From positions 1 through 5,532 of the forward strand of contig DAOVWR010000080.1 in assembly GCA_030636545.1 (NCBI GenBank): a DNA stretch of 5,532 nt. Reading direction: 5' to 3'. Below the pieces are notes generated by a model. That model worked only from the letters and a program-made list of their open reading frames with translations. It was not told where the DNA came from and did no database searches. The stretch comes from Mycoplasmatota bacterium (GTDB lineage Bacteria > Bacillota_I > Bacilli_A > Izemoplasmatales > Izemoplasmataceae). Every line of letters begins with the position of its first letter. Positions within the stretch are counted from its first letter, which is position 1. Shown piece after piece: positions 1 to 5,532 of the stretch. Both the position numbers and the translations under genes were made by a program.

Positions 1-3000
1 AGACGCTATTACAACAATTAAAGATTATGTAGATACTGCTAAAAAGTGGGGACATACTGCTATTGCTTTAACTGATCATGGAAATGTTCAAGCTTTTCCT
101 GAATTTTATAAAGCTACTAAAGACCAGACAATTAAACCGATTTATGGAGTAGAATTTACATTTGTTAATGAGGAAGATTTACAAATCGTTAAAGACCCAA
201 TTGATATGTCATTTGAAGATGCAGTTTATACAGTATTTGATATTGAAACAACAGGTCTATCAGTTAATTTTGATAAAATTATTGAAATAGCTGCAGTTAA
301 AATAAAGAACAATCAGATTATTGAAGAATATCAAACATATGTTAATCCTGAAAGAGCACTTTCAGATTTAACAACAAAGATTACTTCAATTAAAAATAGT
401 GATGTCGCATTAGCTCCAAAGATTGATGAAGTGATTATTGATTTTAAAAAATTCTTTGAAGGAACTATTATGGTAGCTCATAACTCTCATTTTGATATGG
501 GATTCATCTATAAAACATTAAAAGAATTTGATCTTTATGATAATGAAATTACTACTATAGATACACTTCAAATAGCGAGAAACTGTTATGGAGATAAACT
601 TAAACGATTCAATTTAAAAGCTGTTTCACGTTACTTTAAAGTAGAACTTGTTCAGCATCACCGTGCAATCTATGATACACGCGCAACAGCTGATATCTTT
701 TTACATATGTTAAGAGATGCTAGAAAACTAGGTATCAACAATATTTTAGATTTTAACCAATTATCTAAAAAGTCTAGTGCTTATCGTTTTGCAATTCCTA
801 AACATATTAATCTTTTAGTTCAAAATGAAGTAGGATTAAAAAATCTCTTTAAAATAGTAAGTATAGCTAACACAACTAATTTCTTTAGAGAAGCAAGGCT
901 TTTAAAAAGTGTATTAGACAAAAACCGTGAAGGAATACTTGTCGGTAGTGGTTGTATGAATAGTTATCTATTTGAAACTGCCTTAAATAAAAGTTATGAA
1001 GAGTTGAAAGAAAAAGCTTCATATTTTGATTATCTAGAAATCCAACCATTAAAAGACTTTGTTCACTTTAAGGAAAATATGGAAGATTCAGATACTATCG
1101 TCAAAGAAACAATTTTAAGAATTATTAAAGTAGGTAAAGAACTAAAAATTCCTGTTATCGCAACTGGGGATGTTCATCACCTTCTTGAAGAAGATAAAAA
1201 ATATCGAGCAATTTATACACAAACACCACTTGTTGGTGGAGGACTTCATCCTTTAGCTAGATACAACGAAATACCAAGCCAATACTTTAGAACAACAACA
1301 GAAATGTTAGAAGCTTTTGCTTTTCTAGATGAAGAAACTAGAATTGAAGTTGTCATTAAGAATTCTAATATTATTAGTGATAAAATTGAATTTGTTGAAG
1401 CCTTTAAACATCAGTTATATGTACCATCTGATGACTTTTTAGCACTGCAAGGAGTACCGAGAATCGACAACAAACTAATCAAAATGGTCGCAGATAAATC
1501 GAAAGATATTTACGGAACAATCGTTCCGCAAATAGTGAAAGATCGTATTGATAAAGAGATAAGAAGCATTATTGATAATAAATTCTCGACAGTTTACTAT
1601 ATTTCTCATCTATTAGTTAAGAAATCACTTGATGAAGGATATTTAGTAGGTAGTAGAGGAAGTGTTGGAAGTAGTTTAGTAGCTACCTTAATGAATATTA
1701 CTGAAGTTAATCCAATGCCACCACATTACGTTTGTCCGAAATGTCAATTTTCATCATTTAAAATGACAAATGCTGAGAAAATAAGATATGGAATGAATGA
1801 AAATGAAATCAGACTTCAATCTTTACTTGATAAAGTTGAAAGTGGTTTTGATTTACCAACAGAAAGATGTCCACTATGTGAAGAAACAATGATTAAAGAT
1901 GGACATTCAATTCCTTTTGAAACCTTCCTAGGATTCAAAGGAGATAAAGTACCTGATATTGATTTAAACTTCTCAGGAGACTATCAACCAGTGGTTCATG
2001 AGTATATTAGAGGTATCTTTGGAAAAGATAGAACATTTAGAGCAGGAACTATCTCGACAGTTGCTGATAAAACTGCTTTTGGATATGTTAGAGGATATCT
2101 TGAAAAGAAAAATATTACAATGCGAAAAGCAGAAATTGAAAGAAGAGCTAAACATATTACTGGTGTAAAACGTTCAACTGGGCAACACCCAGGTGGAATC
2201 GTTGTTGTTCCTAGTTATAAAGAAATAATTGATGTTACTCCAGTGCAATTTCCAGCTGATGATATTGAATCAACCTGGATGACAACTCATTTTGATTATC
2301 ATTCATTTGAAGACAATCTATTCAAATTAGATGTGTTAGGACATGATGATCCAACAATGATTCGTTATTTAATGGAATATGTTAAGAAAAATCAAATTGA
2401 TTTTCCATTCAGTGAAGCAACAGAAATCCCTGTTGATGATCCTGAGGTATATAAATTACTAAATTCAACTGACATCATTGGCTTAACACCAGAAGATTTA
2501 AATAGCTCAGTTGCTAGTTTTGGGATTCCAGAAATGGGAACAAACTTCGTAAGAAGTATGTTAAAAGATTCTCGCCCACAAACATTCTCAGATATTGTAA
2601 AAATATCAGGACTAAGTCACGGGACGGATGTTTGGTTAAATAATGCCGCAACCTTAGTAACTGGTTCTAATCCGCGTTTTGGAAAAATCCCATTTAAAGA
2701 AGTAATTGGTTGTCGTGATGATATAATGGTTTACTTAATTAACGCAAAAATGCCAGAAGATATTGCCTTTGAAATTGCCGAGTTTATTAGAAAAGGTAAA
2801 CCAAGTACTAATCGTGATGCTTGGGAAGGATATAAATTAATTATGAGACAAAACAGAATACCTGATTGGTATATCTGGAGTTGTGGAAAGATTAAATACA
2901 TGTTCCCAAAAGCTCATGCAACAGCATATGTAATAATGGCTATGCGTATTGCTTGGTTCAAACTATATAAACCAATCTTATTCTATTCAGCATACTTTAG

Positions 3001-3442
3001 TAAAAGAGCAAGTGATTATGATGTTTATGCATTCGTTGGCGGAGAATATGCCATTCAAAAGAAAATGATTGAAATAGATGATAAAGGTAAACAAGCTAAA
3101 GATACAGAAAGAAGATTATATACAGTCTTAGAAGTAGCATTAGAAATGTATAAAAGAGGCTTCACATTTGCGAATATCGATATTAATGAATCAGATTCAA
3201 GAGATTTCTTAATTACTAAAGATGAAAAATCATTATTATTACCATTTATTACAATTGATGGACTTGGTTCTAAAGTAGCTAATTCAATAATCAAAGCAAG
3301 ACTTGAAAAGCCATTTAAATCAAAAGATGATATAAAAGAAAGAACAGGGCTTTCAAAAACATTATTTAAGAAACTAGAAATGTTAGATGTCTTTGATGAA
3401 TTACCAGATAATTCACAAATGAACCTATTTGATAATTTTTAA
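1..3442 (+). CDS. polC: DNA polymerase III subunit alpha, Gram-positive type PolC (5' end outside window)
   Basis: This is the replicative DNA polymerase of low-GC Gram-positives, with built-in 3'-5' proofreading. The frame is open from base 2, so the ATG at 206 is internal; 1146 residues are visible, against about 1440 in Bacillus PolC. The missing part should be the N-terminal/OB region and the first PHP motif. Numbering from base 2, the PHP domain is split: residues 1-68 hold TDHG (24-27) and YGVE (ending at E51), and about 250-465 hold GSGC and GDVHH. Between them lies a DEDDh exonuclease with D80 and E82 (FDIETTG), D165 (AHNSHFD), H220 and D225 (HHRAIYD). The polymerase core has GSRGSVGSS (550-558), a zinc module (C578, C581, C623, C626), catalytic D652 and D654 (PDIDLNFSG) and D777 (KLDVLGHDD), QHPGG (728-732) and FPKAHA (968-973). 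A helix-hairpin-helix GLG is at 1087-1089. QMNLF (1139-1143) is the clamp-binding motif. All catalytic residues in view are intact and no frameshift is seen. Confidence 0.98.
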   Translation, partial: DAITTIKDYVDTAKKWGHTAIALTDHGNVQAFPEFYKATKDQTIKPIYGVEFTFVNEEDLQIVKDPIDMSFEDAVYTVFDIETTGLSVNFDKIIEIAAVKIKNNQIIEEYQTYVNPERALSDLTTKITSIKNSDVALAPKIDEVIIDFKKFFEGTIMVAHNSHFDMGFIYKTLKEFDLYDNEITTIDTLQIARNCYGDKLKRFNLKAVSRYFKVELVQHHRAIYDTRATADIFLHMLRDARKLGINNILDFNQLSKKSSAYRFAIPKHINLLVQNEVGLKNLFKIVSIANTTNFFREARLLKSVLDKNREGILVGSGCMNSYLFETALNKSYEELKEKASYFDYLEIQPLKDFVHFKENMEDSDTIVKETILRIIKVGKELKIPVIATGDVHHLLEEDKKYRAIYTQTPLVGGGLHPLARYNEIPSQYFRTTTEMLEAFAFLDEETRIEVVIKNSNIISDKIEFVEAFKHQLYVPSDDFLALQGVPRIDNKLIKMVADKSKDIYGTIVPQIVKDRIDKEIRSIIDNKFSTVYYISHLLVKKSLDEGYLVGSRGSVGSSLVATLMNITEVNPMPPHYVCPKCQFSSFKMTNAEKIRYGMNENEIRLQSLLDKVESGFDLPTERCPLCEETMIKDGHSIPFETFLGFKGDKVPDIDLNFSGDYQPVVHEYIRGIFGKDRTFRAGTISTVADKTAFGYVRGYLEKKNITMRKAEIERRAKHITGVKRSTGQHPGGIVVVPSYKEIIDVTPVQFPADDIESTWMTTHFDYHSFEDNLFKLDVLGHDDPTMIRYLMEYVKKNQIDFPFSEATEIPVDDPEVYKLLNSTDIIGLTPEDLNSSVASFGIPEMGTNFVRSMLKDSRPQTFSDIVKISGLSHGTDVWLNNAATLVTGSNPRFGKIPFKEVIGCRDDIMVYLINAKMPEDIAFEIAEFIRKGKPSTNRDAWEGYKLIMRQNRIPDWYIWSCGKIKYMFPKAHATAYVIMAMRIAWFKLYKPILFYSAYFSKRASDYDVYAFVGGEYAIQKKMIEIDDKGKQAKDTERRLYTVLEVALEMYKRGFTFANIDINESDSRDFLITKDEKSLLLPFITIDGLGSKVANSIIKARLEKPFKSKDDIKERTGLSKTLFKKLEMLDVFDELPDNSQMNLFDNF

Positions 3443-3468
3443 TTAAAATTGATTAAATATTCTCTTAT

Positions 3469-3475
3469 AAAGGAG
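3469..3475 (+). promoter_or_regulatory. Ribosome binding site that fixes the start of the BI-1-like gene
   Basis: AAAGGAG lies 9 nt before the ATG at 3485, which is ideal spacing. The upstream in-frame candidates are a TTG at 3449, which precedes this site and has no ribosome binding site of its own, and an ATG at 3476, which directly abuts it. Both are poorer choices, so 3485 is taken as the start. Confidence 0.85.
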
Positions 3476-3484
3476 ATGATTCAC

Positions 3485-4225
3485 ATGAGAAGATTTAGAA
3501 ATGCAAATCCAATATATAGCAGAATGAGAGATATTGATACATATAGTGAATACTCAGCAACTTATGGTGGAGTAACGACAAAGACTGCGTTGTTACTTGG
3601 AATAATTGCGATAATTGCTTTGTATATAGGAGAGCAATACAACTTTGATACTGCTTCAGCTATATCAATAGGAACAATCTTTATTGCTCCAATAATCGCA
3701 ATAATATCAGTTATTATGGCACATAGAAGAGTAGAATTAGCTTGGATGTTTTCATTGATATACGCAACAATGGAAGGTATATTTTTAGGATTCATCACAG
3801 CCTTATTTGTAGCAATATATGGCACAGAAATTGTAACTTTAGCATTACTTTCTACATTTGGAGTTCTTGGTGGAATGTTATTCTTATATAGCACCGGACT
3901 TATTAGAGTAGGTACTTTCTTTAGAAGACTAATGTATAGCATGGTGATTGGGCTATTGTTTGCAGGTTTAATACTTATGCTTATGTTTATGCTTGGTGGA
4001 ATGAATACAACTTTAGGTGCTGATTTATATTTCGGAATAGTAGTAATCTCCGTAATTATCTCATCGTTATATTTGTTAATAGATTTTGATAATGTTACAA
4101 AAATGGTAGAAGCAGGAGCGGATAAACAATATGAATGGATGCTTTCTTTAGGACTTGTTGTTACGATTGTTTGGCTATACGTTGAACTATTAAGACTATT
4201 CGCAATTTTATCAAGAAAAAAATAA
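3485..4225 (+). CDS. Bax inhibitor-1/YccA family seven-helix membrane protein
   Basis: This 246-residue protein resembles the bacterial BI-1-like branch (BaxI_1 type) of the TMBIM family. The best-studied bacterial member, Bacillus YetJ, is a pH-sensitive calcium leak channel; a similar role here is inference. The N-terminus has the branch's 'NP' motif (residues 8-9) and then KTALLL before helix 1. Hydrophobic stretches fall near 33-49, 57-79, 87-111, 115-136, 149-170, 179-200 and 217-241. Family-like motifs include YATMEG (93-98), STFG (123-126), FLYSTGLIRV (133-142) and LLIDFDN (197-203, with D200 and D202), followed by VEAGA and EWM. The last helix has WLYVELLRL with E234, where classical BI-1 proteins carry an aspartate. 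The gene starts 42 bp after polC with no convincing promoter between them and a terminator after it, so it is probably cotranscribed with polC. The exact transported ion or partner is unknown. Confidence 0.9.
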   Translation: MRRFRNANPIYSRMRDIDTYSEYSATYGGVTTKTALLLGIIAIIALYIGEQYNFDTASAISIGTIFIAPIIAIISVIMAHRRVELAWMFSLIYATMEGIFLGFITALFVAIYGTEIVTLALLSTFGVLGGMLFLYSTGLIRVGTFFRRLMYSMVIGLLFAGLILMLMFMLGGMNTTLGADLYFGIVVISVIISSLYLLIDFDNVTKMVEAGADKQYEWMLSLGLVVTIVWLYVELLRLFAILSRKK

Positions 4226-4244
4226 AATAAAGAAAATAAAATAC

Positions 4245-4276
4245 AAAAGTAATTTCACATTGAAATTACTTTTTTT
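4245..4276 (+). terminator. Rho-independent terminator after the BI-1-like gene
   Basis: A perfect inverted repeat has left arm 4245-4257 (AAAAGTAATTTCA), loop CAT at 4258-4260 and right arm 4261-4273, with a run of seven T at 4270-4276. The core stem without the A/T-run pairs is 10 bp. It starts 20 nt after the stop codon and should end the polC/BI-1 transcript. Its arm sequence recurs in the terminator at 4953. Confidence 0.9.
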
Positions 4277-4300
4277 AATAGGAGTCACTTTCTTATCTCT

Positions 4301-4336
4301 AAATGATATTTCAATTTGATATAATTACTTTTTTTT
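4301..4336 (+). repeat. Degenerate second copy of the adjacent terminator sequence
   Basis: This stretch aligns with 4245-4276. The first 19 bases match at 14 positions, then comes a 3-base insertion (TAT), then 13 identical bases (AATTACTTTTTTT). The changes fall mainly in the left arm, so I cannot draw a stable hairpin. It looks like a decayed tandem duplicate. Alternatively it is chance similarity between T-rich sequences, since about half the match is the shared ATTAC plus T-run. It overlaps the candidate promoter of the lipoprotein gene. Confidence 0.4.
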
Positions 4337-4344
4337 GATAACAT
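4316..4344 (+). promoter_or_regulatory. Candidate sigma-A-type promoter for the lipoprotein gene
   Basis: TTGATA (4316-4321) and TAACAT (4339-4344) are separated by 17 nt, matching the -35 consensus at 5 of 6 positions and the -10 consensus at 4 of 6. Transcription would begin near 4351, giving a leader of about 59 nt. A competing reading uses the perfect TATAAT at 4320-4325 as the -10, but no good -35 lies at the right distance from it. A promoter somewhere in this gap is likely because a strong terminator precedes it; which box is used is uncertain. Confidence 0.4.
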
Positions 4345-4409
4345 AAAGGTAGATATACACATTAGATTCCGACACAGTTAATAATATCCAAAACAGTGGA
4401 GGTAAAACT

Positions 4410-4937
4410 ATGAAAAAAATATTATTAGTACCATTATTTATCTTAAGTATCTTTCTTGTTGGTTGTGAAACATGGGGAGAGTATGGAGAGTTCTCATATG
4501 AACTATCTGATGCTTTAGAGTATTCAGAGACAATTAATGGCGTTGTAACAATTGATATTGTAGGGTGCTTTACGGGATTAGAAACAGTTGCTTATTCAAG
4601 ATTAAATAAATACGCCTGGGAAATGGATGCTGAAGGAGTATGTTTAATCTTATATACAAATACTGCAGGAGAACAAAAATTATATTCATATGGTTCACCT
4701 TATAATACTCACCTTCTTGAAATAGAAGTGAAGCATTCTTTAGAAGATATCTTATTAATGTTAGATGAAAAAGAAATTGAGCATGTGGATTACTGGTTAA
4801 GTATGGACATAACAGTCTCAGAAGATATCTTTGTAACAATTGATAGTACATCATATAATATATTAAGTGATGAGTTAATGGTTTGTGAATATCTTGGAGG
4901 AGAATGTGTACCTTTTAATGAGTATTATCAAGATTAA
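4410..4937 (+). CDS. Putative acidic lipoprotein of unknown function
   Basis: I do not recognise this 175-residue protein. It begins with a lipoprotein signal peptide: KK at residues 2-3, a hydrophobic core at about 4-17, and the lipobox LVGC ending at Cys19. It should therefore be lipid-anchored on the outer face of the membrane after cleavage before Cys19. The mature part has about 32 Asp/Glu and only 5 Lys/Arg, so it is strongly acidic. It has four further cysteines at 53, 78, 159 and 166, which could form two disulfides or bind a metal. Short alternating hydrophobic stretches (for example 45-51 and 139-145) suggest a mainly beta fold; this is a guess. The start is well supported by GGAGG at 4398-4402, 7 nt before the ATG. 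The gene lies between two terminators and is probably a single-gene transcript. No catalytic motif is evident. Confidence 0.85.
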   Translation: MKKILLVPLFILSIFLVGCETWGEYGEFSYELSDALEYSETINGVVTIDIVGCFTGLETVAYSRLNKYAWEMDAEGVCLILYTNTAGEQKLYSYGSPYNTHLLEIEVKHSLEDILLMLDEKEIEHVDYWLSMDITVSEDIFVTIDSTSYNILSDELMVCEYLGGECVPFNEYYQD

Positions 4938-4952
4938 CACAAAGCAATAACT

Positions 4953-4989
4953 AAACAAGTAATTTCACTCTGTGATTACTTGTTTTTTT
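4953..4989 (+). terminator. Rho-independent terminator after the lipoprotein gene
   Basis: The left arm 4953-4968 pairs with 4972-4985 across the loop TCT (4969-4971): 3 bp (CAC/GTG), a two-T bulge on the left side, then 11 bp. Seven T follow at 4983-4989. The hairpin starts 15 nt after the stop codon. The left arm shares AAGTAATTTCAC with the terminator at 4245. Confidence 0.88.
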
Positions 4990-5056
4990 AGGACTAGACT
5001 AAAAGATTATCAAATAGATAAAAAGATTTTGAAAAACATAAAATGAATACATTAAG

Positions 5057-5067
5057 TATGCTATAAT
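5057..5067 (+). promoter_or_regulatory. Extended -10 promoter for the zinc-ribbon gene
   Basis: TATGCTATAAT contains a perfect TATAAT (5062-5067) preceded by TATGC, which fits the TRTGN extended -10 element used in Gram-positive bacteria. No good -35 lies 16-18 nt upstream; TTGAAA at 5029-5034 is 27 nt away, too far. Extended -10 promoters tolerate a weak -35. The start of transcription would be near 5074, leaving a leader of about 49 nt before the ATG. Confidence 0.65.
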
Positions 5068-5122
5068 TATAAATAGTTAGAAATTATTATAAATAAACTA
5101 CATAATAAGAAAGGAGATTTAT

Positions 5123-5532
5123 ATGTATTGTAAAAATTGTGGAGCAAAATTTGATGATAATGTTAAATTCTGTCCAACTTGTGGAAATCCAACAAACACC
5201 GGGGGAGCACAAAAATCATATACAGCTCCGAAACCTTTTGAAAGAAATTCGGTTGATGGAAGTCAAAATTTTCAATATCAAAAGTCAGCTTTTAAAGGAA
5301 AACAAGTTTCAACCGGAACTAGTGGAAAAATTAGTTTTGGTGGAGGGAAAAAGAAAGGTTTCTTAAGAAAATTAATTAAATTTGGTATTATCGTAATAGT
5401 GGCAATCGTTGCTCTTTCGCTAATATTAGGAGGAAATGGAGTTCATAATATTGAAACTGGAACTAGTTTAGACTTTCAGTATTTTGAAGTAATTGATACA
5501 ACAAATACTTTTTATACAGATACTCCAGAAAT
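5123..5532 (+). CDS. Zinc-ribbon membrane protein (3' end outside window)
   Basis: The frame is open to the right edge, giving 136 complete residues. The start is set by AAAGGAG at 5110-5116, 6 nt before the ATG. Residues 1-23 form a small zinc ribbon with two CxxC pairs (C3/C6 and C17/C20), of the rubredoxin-knuckle type common at the N-terminus of bacterial membrane proteins. A polar, glycine-rich linker (about 24-75) follows, then a basic patch KKKGFLRKLIK (76-86), then one hydrophobic helix (about 87-103). By the positive-inside rule the zinc ribbon is cytoplasmic and the part from about 104 on is outside. The outer domain has barely begun (DFQYFEVIDTTNTF), so its family cannot be named. 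The architecture recalls zinc-ribbon/single-helix proteins such as the YvbJ/TcaA type; this is analogy, not identification. A terminator upstream and its own promoter suggest an independent unit. Confidence 0.85.
   Translation, partial: MYCKNCGAKFDDNVKFCPTCGNPTNTGGAQKSYTAPKPFERNSVDGSQNFQYQKSAFKGKQVSTGTSGKISFGGGKKKGFLRKLIKFGIIVIVAIVALSLILGGNGVHNIETGTSLDFQYFEVIDTTNTFYTDTPE

Noticed and set aside
206..208. ATG at 206 as the start of polC
   Set aside because: The frame is open back to base 2 and codes for recognisable PHP sequence (KKWGH, TDHG, YGVE), and 206 has no ribosome binding site; it is an internal methionine.
1973..2155. Minus-strand reading frame of 60 codons inside polC
   Set aside because: It is antisense to the conserved polymerase core, has low-complexity Ser/Cys-rich content, and has no start signals.
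3055..3294. Minus-strand reading frame of 79 codons at the polC 3' end
   Set aside because: It is antisense to conserved PolC sequence, with no recognisable domain or ribosome binding site.
3449..3471. TTGATT ... TATAAA as a promoter between polC and the BI-1-like gene
   Set aside because: The boxes are only 11 nt apart and the second overlaps the ribosome binding site, so it could not work as a normal promoter for this gene.
3449..3484. Upstream TTG start at 3449 for the BI-1-like gene
   Set aside because: It lies before the ribosome binding site and has none of its own. The ATG at 3485 has ideal spacing, and the MRRFRNANP N-terminus fits the family.
3562..3942. Minus-strand reading frame of 126 codons opposite the BI-1-like gene
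   Set aside because: It is a shadow of a well-supported membrane protein; its length is explained by the base bias of transmembrane codons.
4277..4409. Riboswitch or small RNA in the first intergenic gap
   Set aside because: Beyond the decayed terminator-like copy and the candidate promoter, I find no stable hairpin set or known aptamer pattern.
4570..4854. Minus-strand reading frame opposite the lipoprotein gene
   Set aside because: It shows no motif, and the sense frame has a signal peptide, lipobox, ribosome binding site and terminator.
5139..5366. Plus-strand 75-codon frame overlapping the zinc-ribbon gene
   Set aside because: It is out of frame with the zinc-ribbon gene, which has a better ribosome binding site and a clear double CxxC motif and stays open to the window edge.

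Overview
The window is an AT-rich stretch (roughly 30% G+C by eye) with all genes on the + strand. It looks like a low-GC Gram-positive or wall-less relative. PolC is the replicase of Bacillota and Mycoplasmatota, the ribosome binding sites are strong AAAGGAG or GGAGG types, and the terminators are simple hairpins followed by T-runs. Tryptophan is always TGG and no gene is interrupted by TGA. This argues for the standard code and against Mycoplasma/Spiroplasma-type code 4. An Acholeplasma-, Izemoplasma- or Haloplasma-like lineage would fit, but this is inference from composition and gene style, not an identification.

Layout. Positions 1-3442 hold the C-terminal ~1146 residues of DNA polymerase III PolC, open at the left edge. 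It carries part of the PHP domain, an inserted DEDDh proofreading exonuclease, the C-family polymerase core and a C-terminal clamp-binding motif. After 42 bp comes a 246-residue Bax inhibitor-1/YccA-type seven-helix membrane protein (3485-4225), probably read from the same transcript. A clean Rho-independent terminator (4245-4276) closes this unit. A 185-base intergenic gap follows, with a decayed-looking relative of that terminator and a candidate promoter. It leads to a 175-residue, very acidic putative lipoprotein of unknown function (4410-4937), closed by a second terminator (4953-4989). A second 185-base gap carries a good extended -10 promoter. The last gene (from 5123, cut by the right edge) encodes an N-terminal zinc ribbon, a basic linker, one membrane helix and the start of an outer domain.

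How the parts relate. PolC is a core replication gene. The others look like envelope proteins with no evident functional tie to it, and the terminators and promoters suggest three transcription units. I see no defence system, mobile element, CRISPR array, tRNA or rRNA. The most unusual structure is the related sequence of the intergenic terminators: two intact hairpins share a 12-nt arm and show a compensatory base-pair change, and a third degenerate copy lies beside the first. Secondary points are an enlarged loop in the PolC zinc module, the strongly acidic cysteine-containing lipoprotein, and the absence of rimP-nusA after polC.
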